Below, in pieces: positions 53,350-62,450 of a DNA stretch of 64,000 bases (positions within the stretch are counted from its first letter, which is position 1; the number at the start of each line of letters is the position of its first letter). The notes below the pieces were generated by a model. That model was not told where the DNA came from. It saw only the letters and a program-made list of their open reading frames with translations, and ran no database searches. The position numbers and the translations under genes are program-made. Location: assembly GCA_963585895.1 (NCBI GenBank), contig CAUZXS010002526.1, forward strand, positions 26,683 to 90,682. Direction: 5' to 3'. The stretch is from Sepioteuthis lessoniana. Lineage: Eukaryota; Mollusca; Cephalopoda; Myopsida; Loliginidae.

Positions 53350-54097
53350 TCACAATGATTGTCTTTCATTTTCTGAGAGTTGCGAGTCTTTCTGCATAGC
53401 TCTCAGAGAATCCACAACTGGTGATACCTCTTCGGAGTATTTTTCCTGGTTAAAATGTATTGTATTATCAATACAACTGAGATCAATTCCACAATACTTG
53501 AAAATTTCACTGTCCTCTTTTCCAACATTGAAGACCCTCTGTACTTTAGCTATGATGTCATTAAACTGTTGATAGAACTCCATCATTCTCAATCATGATG
53601 GATTTCACTTTATTATACCAGTGGAGAGATGCATCTCTCAACCCATAGACACTCTTGTTCAGCCGCCATATCTTATTACATTTGGCTTCTTTGGGTGGTG
53701 TTATGTATACCTCCCTGTCCATAGTTTGTCCTTGGAGAAATGCAGTCTTGATATCCATGGAGTATAGCTTCCATTGGCATTGAGCTGACACTGCCATTAT
53801 CAGTCTCGGAGACTCATGAGCACAGTTTCTTTTTCCATTTGTGGGGTGGACAAGTCGTAGTCTGCATTTATGCACTCTCACTAGTAGTCCTCCATGTCGG
53901 ACAAACACAACAGAACCATCATGCCCAATTACCACACCAGGTCCCCTCCATTCTTTATTATCTGGTCTCTTATAGTAGACCTTGTCACCAGCTGTAGAAG
54001 CATCTGGTGTGAGTTGTACCCGTTTACGTAGGGCTCTTCTGATTTTTTTCAGATGATTCAGCTTTAGTGAAGGCCTGTCTCGCTGAGTACAATGCAT
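53350..54097 (-). pseudogene. integrase C-terminus joined to a deleted RT
   Basis: The open stretch 54097-53561 starts with integrase C-terminal text (KVYYKRPDNKEWRGPGVVIG) and passes into RT: LYSMDIKTAFLQG (block A, first Asp) and then LNKSVYGLRDASLHWYN. The YxDD block that should follow is not found before the frame shifts near 53561-53592 into QQFNDIIAKVQRVFNVGKED. The RT catalytic box seems to have been lost or scrambled. Confidence 0.7.
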
Positions 54098-54640
54098 TTA
54101 TGTGGCTTCTTACCACTTCACTGGTAGCAGTACCCTCTAGAGCTAGTGGTTGATCGGTAAGAGCTGATGGAATATTTGGATTTCTCCCAAAGACCAGTTG
54201 ATATGGGCTATATCCATGTACATTATGTAGGGAGTTTTTGGCCATTAGTGCCCAGTTCAAGGCAGTTTCCCTAGTCAAGATTCTGTTTATGTCTTTCATC
54301 AAAATCCCTGTTAATGTTTGGTTATGCCTTTCAAGTAGACCATTACTTCAGGGAGAATAACCAGCAGTAGTGATTATGGATATATTGAAGTTCTCAGCCA
54401 TACTTCGGCACTGTCAAATTCATCACCAAGATCACTGAGAAGTCGCTGTGGTGCCCCATGAATGCTTATCCAATACTTTATAAAGTTCTGAACAAACATA
54501 GATGATCGTTTAGTATTTGTGATACACCCAGCACTGAACCTAGAGAATTCATCAATTATATGCAGGTACTATAGGTTAAGCTCCAGTTGATGTAGATTCA
54601 CAGCTACCCTTTGGTTGTGGTCGTTAGCCCATGAAAAACC
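54024..54640 (-). pseudogene. copia-like integrase catalytic core, broken
   Basis: The open part 54302-54024 contains ALNWALMAKNSLHNVHGYSP and LVFGRNPNIPSALTDQP, the usual end of the copia integrase core. Upstream (54640-54300) frames carrying the DDE residues are interrupted by stops and small indels. The wording IPSALTDQP parallels the plus-strand copy near 30390. Confidence 0.7.
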
Positions 54641-54690
54641 AACAATAGGTTTAGGCGATGGTTTTGCATATTTTCTGCATGTGTCACATT

Positions 54691-55450
54691 TCAAGATGAT
54701 CTGCCAAGAATATCAGAGTTATCTGTACCTGCAGATTTCAAAAGTTGTTTTGGTTCCTCTGCAGATGCATACCCAAATTGTTGATGTAGTTTAGTCAGCA
54801 TCTTAACTTTACTGCTGTCATTCATGTTCCCATTTACTATTAATACTTTTAAGACAGAAGTGTTAGTAATATCAATGCAGTAGTGGCCAGTAGATGTAAA
54901 CTGTAATTCTACTGGGCTTCCAAACATCTCAGCTTTGTCGGAATTCAGGTCCAGAATAGTTCCCACCTTTTTTTAATGAGGTTTTGCTTAATAGAAGTGG
55001 GATGTCTGCATCAACCACTTCCACCTCTATTTTGCATCTAGTATTGCCTATTTTGGCTGGTAGAATAACTCTTTTAAAGGAGTTTACAATTTTTCCATCA
55101 CCAAAACAAAAAGGTTTGTGACTTTTTGTAGCTGTAATATCACACTTTATAGTATTTGTGTAATGTTTTAGCCATTTCTTTCAGCAGACCGTCCTGGTAC
55201 ACACTGTATCGATGACTGCAGAATTTATTGATTCCATGACAAAAATTTCATTTTTGGAAACGTTATCCTGCATAAAAAGCGTAATATTACATTCGTCTAT
55301 TGGTGAATCATCATTCTTAGAATTAAAATTTTCCGTAAATTTTATTGAGTCTTTTCTATGTGGACATTCTTTCCACCAATGAAGCACACTTTGGCAAATG
55401 CGGCACTACTCGTTTTACCATATCTGTTAGGCGGATTGGTTCCTTCAACT
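54691..55450 (-). pseudogene. copia-like protease to pre-integrase region
   Basis: Reading the minus strand: an AVIDTVCTRTVC protease active site (near 55215-55180), then a stretch (54966-54691) with LQFTSTGHYCIDI and TKLHQQFGYASAEEPKQLL. The latter is the gag-pre-integrase helix with its HxxxxH zinc ligands (LHQQFGY). Several frame breaks. Confidence 0.65.
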
Positions 55451-55739
55451 CTATCATTAGATTTTTAAAAAGAGCGACATGGCTTACGCCTCTTACCTTG
55501 GTCAGTGAATAATGCCGTCTCTTGCTCAGTTTTTATAATGTTAGTATTTTGCCCCTCCAGTTGGGCGACTGTGTCTCGCTTATTCAGAATGTCACTGAAC
55601 ATCCTTTTCATGGCGGATTTCATTGTCATGTGATAATTCATCTGATGCACATGCTGTCAAAATTAATTGCCTTTGCTGGTTGGGTAAATTCGCATTATCC
55701 AGAAGCTTGCATGCTCTTACAGCATCCGGCAGACTCATT

Positions 55740-56080
55740 TTAAATTTCGTACTTTTTTTGGTATTTCTGGTCAAATTCTATTATGTAGTCAGAAATTGCC
55801 ATGTTTTCAGGTCTCCAGGATCCGTCAAAGTTTTTGAAAGCTTCGTAGGCAGTGTTGATAGTTTTCTGCAAGAATAATTCATCCAGTGCTGATATGAGAG
55901 TATCCATGCGATTTTCTTGATGCAACTCATCTTTGTTACAGTTTAGTGCTGCTTTTCGTGCTTTCCCGGTTAAAGACAGTGTTTCCGCTAAGGCTTGTTT
56001 CTTGTCATTATCTGTCATGAGCTGCCAGATAAATATCTCATTTTTCCATTCCGGTGGATTTTTGTAGCTTGAAGTCATAT
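55740..56080 (-). pseudogene. copia-like gag, N-terminal part
   Basis: A 132-codon open stretch. The probable start is the Met of MTSSYKNPPEWKNE near 56079, immediately after the primer-binding site. It has QALAETLSLTGKARKAAL and ISALDELFLQKTINTAYEAF segments that parallel the gag at 28734-29129. A stop follows the KYEI sequence at 55740, and gag continues in a second frame (55738-55592, MSLPDAVRACKLLDNANLP). Confidence 0.7.
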
Positions 56081-56081
56081 T

Positions 56082-56098
56082 GCAACGCTCTGCTACCA
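56082..56098 (-). promoter_or_regulatory. primer-binding site, initiator-tRNA-Met
   Basis: TGGTAGCAGAGCG starts directly at the 5' LTR edge on the minus strand. It is the complement of the animal initiator tRNA-Met 3' end over its first dozen bases. Confidence 0.85.
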
Positions 56099-56288
56099 TG
56101 AAAGAAATACACAAGCGGATGAGAATGGATTGAAGCAAGAGATTTATTCAACACGTGTGCTTAGCATGATAGAAACTTCAATAACAAAGATGGCCGAGCC
56201 TCTCACATGACTTCACGTAACTACATGTGAGTTCTCATATATTCACGTCTAAATGGTGTAAGGGAGAGAACCCTTATTAAACTTAACA
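56099..56288 (-). repeat. 5' LTR of the copia-like element B
   Basis: 190 bp, TGAAAG...CTTAACA on the plus strand; more complete than the 3' copy. Confidence 0.85.
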
Positions 56289-56434
56289 CTTGAATCCACC
56301 TTGCTTAGCACTCAGTACTATAAGGTAAAAATCCAGGGTAAAGTGGAGCAATTGGAGGAATGGAGTAGCAACCTCTCCTACACCTCAGTGTAGTAGCTAT
56401 TGAAAATAGAGCCTTCGGGTTATCCTTGACTAAG
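56289..56434 (+). repeat. SINE-1, right half, interrupted
   Basis: Continues the SINE from CTTGAATCCACCTTGCTTAGC to GTAGCTATTGAAAATAGAGCC and CCTTGACTAAG, completing the copy started at 52294. Confidence 0.9.
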
Positions 56435-56654
56435 GTATGAATGGTTAAAAGAAAGAAAGGAAGAGTAGTTTTTGAGCAAGTTAAAGAATGATTGATTTAG
56501 TGAGTGTTTTAAAGAAGTTGAAACATTAAGGGAATAGCTGTGAGGTTACAAAGTTTAGTGGTAAAATTTGAAGGATGAAGAGGGTTTAAAGAAATGAGGA
56601 AAGAAACAAGAACTGTTAAGTTGGGATAGTTGGAGTTTTAAGTCAAGCTTCACT

Positions 56655-56690
56655 GAGAGAGAGAGAGAGAGAGAAAGAAAGAAAGAGGAA
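56655..56690. repeat. (GA)n microsatellite
   Basis: GA run followed by GAAA units. Confidence 0.9.
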
Positions 56691-56764
56691 ATACAATTTT
56701 TGCTGGATGAGAAAATCTTAAGTACAAAATTTTTAAAATTCATATATACATGGTGAATTCAATA

Positions 56765-57622
56765 AGTTTCCAGACTTTTTTGTACAGGCATTTAAAATTG
56801 TCGTAGACTCTTGAAAATTCAGTATGCTATTGCTATACATCTTATGAGATGACTGACCAATTTTTATGATTTCAGGTTCAAATGAACACCTACAGGAACA
56901 ATTGGAATACACCCTATTAAAGCCTGATTGTCACAGCTGGTGAATTTCAAAAATGCAATCTGGACGTGACGACACTTTAGAAGAACGATATGCAAGAAAA
57001 TTGTGTTTTGAACTTGGAAAAAATGCCACAGAAGCGTATGGAATGCTTCAGACTGCTTTTGGAGTATCTTGCATGAATTGAGCATCAGTTTTTGAGCGGC
57101 ATAAAAGATTCAAGGAAGGCAGGGAGTCTGTGAGGGATGATGAGAGGTGTGGGAGGAGTAAGGAAGTCAATACACCAGAGTTGATTGTCAAAGGGTTAAG
57201 GTTACTATGTTGAGGTTTTAAAGGAGTTGAGGAAGAGATTCCGTCAGAAAAGGCCAGCACTTTTCAAATCAGGTCAGTGGTATTTCCACCAGGACAATGC
57301 ACCAGTCCACAACTCCATCCTTGTCACAGACTATTTGAGCAAGATGGGCATCAACACAGTTCCTTACCATCCCTATAGTCCAGACCTTGCTGGTTGTGAC
57401 TTTTGCTTATTCCCTAAGCTCAGAGGCTGTCGTTATGAGACAATTGAGGAGATGAAAGAGGCTGTGATGACACGCTCACACAAGAGGACTTCCATGGGGC
57501 CTTCCAGAAGTTGTTGGAACGGTACAAGTGCATTGCAGCTGGAGGTGGTTATTTCGAAGGGGACTAGAGTTTCATGTGTGTACTATCAATAAAAGTGCCC
57601 ATACGAAAAAAGTCTGGAAACT
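56765..57622 (+). mobile_element. DD34D mariner, internally deleted copy
   Basis: Complete at both ends: the left terminal repeat AGTTTCCAGACTTTTTTGTA mirrors the right end TACGAAAAAAGTCTGGAAACT, with TA at 56763-56764 and 57623-57624. 858 bp. Relative to the copy at 1-1161 about 450 bp are missing at about 57190-57205, which removes the first catalytic region. Confidence 0.9.
57014..57570 (+). pseudogene. mariner transposase, internally deleted
   Basis: The N-terminal helix-turn-helix remnants (57014-57185) include the FERHKRFKE-like segment and one TGA in place of the Arg/Trp codon near 57079. After the deletion a 121-codon frame (57227-57592) carries FHQDNAPVHNS (second Asp) and SPDLAGCDF (third Asp). 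The YDESW block with the first Asp is gone. A stretch near 57470 shifts frame, so the C-terminus differs from the sister. It cannot encode an active enzyme, but could still be a substrate for one because both termini are intact. Confidence 0.85.
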
Positions 57623-57636
57623 TATCTAATGATCCT

Positions 57637-57637
<1 letters not shown>

Positions 57638-57670
<33 letters not shown>
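57638..57670. repeat. (TA)n microsatellite
   Basis: About 16 TA units directly after the mariner. Confidence 0.95.
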
Positions 57671-57671
<1 letters not shown>

Positions 57672-57839
57672 GTTATTTAGTTTATTTTCTAACAGAATGA
57701 TTGCATAAAAATTCAAATATACCTGGGAATTTTTCAGCAGTAATAATTATCAATATAAATGAATATTACCCCAAATAAACAATAATGAATATTAAATTTA
57801 ATATTTGGTTTTAATGTAGGACCAATTATCTGAAATAAT

Positions 57840-58740
57840 GTTTCTTTAATTCAGTATTGGCACTAGCTGTGGTCCTATGCTCGTCACGGAGCCCAATGTG
57901 GTGTGACTACTGGTCACAGTACTTGTAGCTATTTTGTTCGTGACTACCACATTAGCTTCCGACTTTTTGCTTTGTCAAATTCTTCCATGCCCACGCTGTG
58001 TTTGAAAGATCCACGGAGGGGTGTTGATAGTTCAGCTGGATCTTCTTCTGACGGTCAGGTAATATGAGTGGCTAGATTGTCTAGCAACTCAAAGAATAGA
58101 GAAAACCTGTTGTTTAACAACAACAAAAAATTGTTTTTATTGAAACACGTTTGTGAGACAATAAATAACAAACAAACGATGTTTGCTTTCTTGGCAAACA
58201 GAAGAAGAAAGAATATCGAGAGAGGAAGAGTGACAATAAGGTGTGGTTAGAGTGACACTAATGTCTCTAAACTTTGAATTTTTGTAACATCTGAAGGTTG
58301 TTCGGAGTGCCTTGGGTCTATAATAGAAGAGATGCTTCTTTAGCAGTCCTGAGTTTCTTCTTGGTCTCTTTTCTCATCCTTTCTGAGGATTTGTTTTCTT
58401 ATACCAAAAATGGTTTCTGATTGGTTGTCCAATAAGAGACAATTAGGAATCATATTCCCATTGGTTAGTCAATCCTAGTTCAGGATTTTTTCCTACAGGT
58501 ATAGGGAAAACTCTTTTTAGATGTTTTGACCAATGGGAACAGGTTTAGAGCAATGGGGTTGAACAAAAAATTTCTCAGCCTCACCTGCCTGGATGAGCCA
58601 TGCCTAGCTCACTTTTATTTAGGGTGGAGCAAAATTAAATCTCCCTTTTGACATTGACCTTCAAGATAAGGACTAGAAAATATGTTTAATGAAATGACCT
58701 GTTTCATCATTGTGATTGATGAAGTTATTTGACAACAGAA
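57840..58740. other. unassigned sequence, possible solo LTR
   Basis: Less AT-rich than its surroundings. A stretch from TGTTGATAG at about 58022 to TTGACAACA at about 58737 has complementary TG..CA-type ends, and contains TTTTTATTG, which would be a minus-strand polyadenylation signal. No partner repeat and no target duplication were found. Confidence 0.3.
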
Positions 58741-58920
58741 AAATCAAATAAATTCGCTAACCTTTAAAATCAAAGACAATTGTCTTGCATTTAACTGGCC
58801 TTGAAAATCAGAAACAATTGTCTTGCACTTAACTGACCTTTAGGAACGATCAACCAACTTTTTAGGTCAATATAAGCCTTGAGCAAAAAGATACTTATTT
58901 TAAGGATCTTTTTTGTTTTT

Positions 58921-58921
<1 letters not shown>

Positions 58922-58958
<37 letters not shown>
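58922..58958. repeat. (TA)n microsatellite
   Basis: About 18 TA units. Confidence 0.95.
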
Positions 58959-58961
<3 letters not shown>

Positions 58962-59063
58962 TAGAATATATTTCATAAATTCTAATTTTTACATATTAAT
59001 TAATTACTCAACCAGACATCGTGTCACAAAGCTATTTTGGCATATTTTAAAGCCGCAGCCAAA

Positions 59064-59460
59064 TGGATAAGTTTGAACTGCGCTTGATCCCCGAATTTGA
59101 CGGCTCTCCCACGGGCCTATCTGTCATCGAATGGTTGGAGAAAGCTGAATGGGTCTGCAAACTATTTAGAATTAAAGAACCATCCTCCTGAGGCTCACAA
59201 AAGGAGCCTATATGGTATACCAGCAACTTGGGGATGATGCAGACCTGGAAGAGATCAAGCATGCCCAGTATACCGATTTTGGGACAGACTCCTTCATTGC
59301 ATGGAAACAGTTTGTCAGGCGACTGCTCGAACCCAGTGATATGGTAGACGTCTATCTAGCTGATTTGAGGAGGCTATTGGTACTGTTTGGCAGAGCAACT
59401 GACCGCATACTGGAATGAGCTTTTCTAGCTGGACTTCCTGATGATGTTAGTCAGCTACAG
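59064..59460 (+). pseudogene. gag-like region
   Basis: ATG at 59064 opens MDKFELRLIPEFDGS and continues with VIEWLEKAEWVCKLF, typical of the start of retrotransposon gag domains. A stop and frameshift follow near 59190, then 59212-59418 with FIAWKQFVRRL and DVYLADLRRL segments, and a stop at 59416. Structural particle protein in the family. Confidence 0.65.
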
Positions 59461-59479
59461 TGAGTGTCTTCGAGACTTT

Positions 59480-59700
59480 GGGTGCAAGTTGACGGTGTGC
59501 AATGTTCAGTGCTCATCAATACGGGCTGCTCCCGGTCAATAGTTAGTGCAGACCTATGTACGGCATGGAGCAGTCAACAATTAGATATGAGGACAATTGA
59601 CAGAACATCATGAGCCTGTTGTGGAGTCGGGACTGTCAGTTCTCACCAATCGAGGTGGTCATGCTGTAGTTAACGTGTTAGTCTCACCTGAAAGGCCTCT
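59480..59700 (+). pseudogene. aspartic protease remnant with altered active site
   Basis: Near 59508-59535 the frame reads VLINTGCSRSIVS, where the family has D-T/S-G. Here the catalytic Asp is replaced by Asn, so even without the surrounding stops the protease would be inactive. Confidence 0.6.
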
Positions 59701-59728
59701 CAGTTAAGATCTACCGATCAGAATTGAT

Positions 59729-60480
59729 GTGATACGAGCACTGGGAGGTGTCACGATCATGCCAGCTGGAGATGTGAAACTTGGTGGAGGAAAAGAAGCA
59801 TGTGCGGCCCTTTGGGTCGATGAAGCAGATTTTGATGCCTCCTTTAACGAGAGGATATGGACCACCAGATGGAAATGGACTCTGAACAACGCACCAACCC
59901 TACTCCGCAACCAAATTGCAGAATATAAGATACCCGATAACATCAAGGGAGAGTACGAGAGGGAACTGCAAGTGTGGATCATGAACGGTTGGTTGATCCC
60001 ATACCCCCAGGAACAACTAGGACCCCCTAAGAGTTTGATTTCTCTAATGGTCATCATACCAAAGGCAAAGTATGCCCGGTGATAGACTATAGAGAGCTCA
60101 ATAAGCATGTCTATGCCTTCACTGCAGATGTATGCAGAGCCAAATTGTGGGAGTGGCGTCAGCAAGGAGTGAACGTGGCACTGCTTGATCTGCGGAGGGC
60201 CTATTTACAAGTCTGAGTCTATGAGTCTCTCAGGCCATATCGGATGGTACTGATCAAGGGGGAGAGATACTGCCTCACGCGGTTGGGCTTTGGGTTAAAT
60301 GTTGCGCCGATCGTCAGTACAGTGTTGGCACAAGAGGAACGGACGATGGAGGCGATGTCATCCTACATCGATGACATATGTGAATGAGGAAATAGTATCT
60401 GTGGACAAGGTCAAGGCTAAGTTGGAATCTTTTGGTCTGACTTGTAAAGACTGAGCGCCTAAAGCAGGGAGCTAAATTGC
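59729..60480 (+). pseudogene. reverse transcriptase remnant
   Basis: The open stretch 59729-60082 holds the region before and into RT (WLIPYPQEQLG). Stops at 60080 separate it from VIDYRELNKHV, then VALLDLRRAYLQV (block A Asp) near 60178-60215, RYCLTRLGFGLNVAP near 60268 and SSYIDDI near 60359-60381, the YxDD catalytic box. Both catalytic aspartates of the box remain. Frameshifts follow at about 60384 and 60450. Confidence 0.75.
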
Positions 60481-60579
60481 TGGGCCTTAAGGTTTGAGGG
60501 GAGCATGACACCTTATGTTGGAAGTGAGGAACTGCAATTCCAGAACCCCCTGCTGAGATGACATGATGCACTGTATTTT

Positions 60580-61271
60580 CCATGTGTGGAAAGTTGGTGG
60601 GCCACTTTCCAGTTTGTGGCTGGCTGCACGTGATAGCTAGAGTCCTAAAAAGACACGTGACTTCGGTGACCAAAGGATTGGATGACCCGGTCAACAATGC
60701 CTCCCTCAAGCAAGTCATGGAAGAAGTACTGGAGAGGGTGACCCATGATGACCCTATCGGAGGTAACTGGAGTGTATCTGGAGTAGAGTTAAACATGGGT
60801 TGATGCAAGCTCTTGGCAACTGGCATGGTGTTGGAGAGACATGGTGATGTCCTGGAGTATGCATGCTGGCTTTGTCCAACAAATGATGCCCAGCATATAG
60901 ATTTAGCAGAGCTTGATGCCACGGTGAAAGGTCTCAACCTCACCTTACAATGGCAAGCTAGAATAGTTTATCTACACACAGACTCCATGGGCGTCTACCA
61001 TTGGCTAACTGACGCACTGATGGGAAGAGCTCGAGTCAGAACCAAAGCCACAAGTGAGATGCTGGTTCAAAGGAGGTTGACAATCCTCCAGCAACTGATT
61101 TGTGAAGATGGCCTCCAAGTTGGTGTTACTTTCATTGCATCAGAGCAGCACTTGGCAGATGAGCTAACTCGAGTGCCAAAGAAATTTTTCGAGTTGATAA
61201 GGCACAGGTCTGATTCCTCGCCCCTGATGTGCACTGCCCTGACAGCTCAGTTGCCACCTGAACAAATCTGA
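60580..61271 (+). pseudogene. RT connection and RNase H
   Basis: MCGKLVGHFPVCGWLHV (60582) is the connection region. A frameshift falls in the first RNase H motif near 60795 (VDAS in one frame, LATGMVLE in the next). The 152-codon frame 60813-61271 supplies IDLAELDATVKG (Glu) and YLHTDSMGVYHWL (Asp) and ends with HLADELTRVPKKFFELI. Apart from the frameshift the RNase H is well preserved. Confidence 0.75.
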
Positions 61272-61730
61272 ACCATACATCGACAATGTGGACATTCTGG
61301 CATCAGACATATGACCTATTTCTGCCGTAGAATAGTCTTGAGGTCACGTTGCTCGATAGTGGGAGCCATGTACTGGTATAATGCGACACCAAAAGATAAC
61401 GAAACACTGTCTCGCATGCCAGTAAATGGCATAGATGAGCATGAGCAGTGCATAAAGTGTGTAGACCCCAAACCGTCTCCGCCAGAAAACACAGGTAACA
61501 TATACCAAATTGGGGAACTTGTCTGGGTCAAACCACCAAACTGCAGATGCACCACCAGATTTAACAAAGGAGTGGTTGATGGAGTGATCAATCCTCAGAC
61601 AGTGCTGGTCAATGGCACACCTCACCATGTGAAAGACCTTCGTAGATGCGATGAATCAGCTGTTACGGAGGAAGACGAAAGTGACACACTGTCCAATAGC
61701 AAGAGTGGGGGTCATGGTGTCTTTTGAATT
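61271..61730 (+). pseudogene. integrase with catalytic core deleted
   Basis: HRQCGHSGIRHMTYF near 61279-61325 is the His half of the HHCC finger. The Cys pair and the whole DDE core are absent. The frame 61311-61727 continues directly with YWYNATPKDNETLSRMP and GELVWVKPPNCRC...TRFNKGVVDGVINP, the C-terminal part that follows the core. About 150-200 codons are missing at about 61345-61370. Confidence 0.7.
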
Positions 61731-61924
61731 GGAAGGCCAACATTCATCTGCGCAGTTAACGTCTGAGGAAGATAACAAGGATGAAGATGACCAAACAAGA
61801 GGAGAGAGAGAGGGAATGCGGGAAACCTAATGGAAGAGCATCCAATACTTCTGCAAAGAAGCACCAGACAGAAACAGGCGCTACCTCCATGTCATATTTG
61901 TGATCATAAGATCAGTGGGGGAGT

Positions 61925-62325
61925 GTAGTGAAAATTGAGAAGAAAATCAGCACTCACCCAAGCACAAATGTCAGCGCATATGCTCTGCGTGCAAGATCGG
62001 TTTCTTTGACTAGGAAAAAAATGGCTGCCCTGAGCGAACTTTTAAAGCAAATGGTCACACATCTTCTCGCTGGTAGTCACATAAAACTACGGAAAGTGAA
62101 GACGTGCATGCAAATGAGGGCAGGTAGAAAAAGTACATAAAAAGAACGAATGTGGGTCAGCAAGATGGTATTATTTTGTGCTTTACTTTGCTTTTGTGAC
62201 AATCTTTTGCTTTGGACAAGAATTGATTAGAGGAGAAACGGAGTTCAGTTTAAAGAGCCAGGGCGAAGAGAACTACTGAATGCAGAAAGGAAATTTTTGG
62301 TTGTTGAGAGATGCAACAACAATTT
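61925..62325 (+). repeat. putative 3' LTR of the Ty3-like element
   Basis: Starts TGTAGTGAAAATTG directly after the purine tract and has no recognised coding. The end is set by the R2 repeat at about 62325. No second LTR is available to confirm it. Confidence 0.45.
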
Positions 62326-62450
62326 TATTTGGCACACTGGAACCACACCATCAGATTGGTTAATGTCATAATCAGGACACTCGCTGGAGTGTGGGCGTCT
62401 TACTCCTCTGTATTCTACAGCCCCAGCTGACTGGGCAATCAACAATTTAG
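62325..62450 (+). repeat. repeat R2, 3' fragment
   Basis: CACACCATCAGATTGG, TCATAATCAGGACACTCGCTGG, CTTACTCCTCTG and CAGCCCCAGCTGACTGGGC match the R2 3' end. Confidence 0.85.

Larger units (their letters stand above)
52386..56288 (-). mobile_element. copia-like LTR retrotransposon, copy B, inside a SINE
   Basis: About 3.9 kb with ~160-190 bp LTRs, minus-strand orientation, a clear initiator-tRNA-Met primer-binding site and the order gag, protease, integrase, reverse transcriptase, RNase H, which is the Ty1/copia order. The coding region has many stops and frameshifts. It lies within a SINE-1 copy; both flanks carry ACTTG, although the exact boundary of the duplication against the TG..CA ends is ambiguous by two or three bases. 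Confidence 0.9.
59064..62330 (+). mobile_element. Ty3-like LTR retrotransposon, broken
   Basis: Gag, protease, reverse transcriptase, RNase H and the outer parts of integrase, in that order on the plus strand, followed by a purine tract CAGTGGGGGAG (61914-61924) and a putative LTR start TGTAGTG at 61925. No matching 5' LTR was found upstream. The protease active site is mutated and the integrase core is missing, so it is inactive. Confidence 0.75.

Noticed and set aside
53129..53572. Plus-strand open frame of 147 codons
   Set aside because: Shadow of the copia-like RT/RNase H on the minus strand.
59704..60165. Minus-strand open frame of 153 codons
   Set aside because: Shadow of the plus-strand RT region.
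60314..60943. Minus-strand open frame of 209 codons
   Set aside because: Shadow of the RT/RNase H region; no domain of its own.
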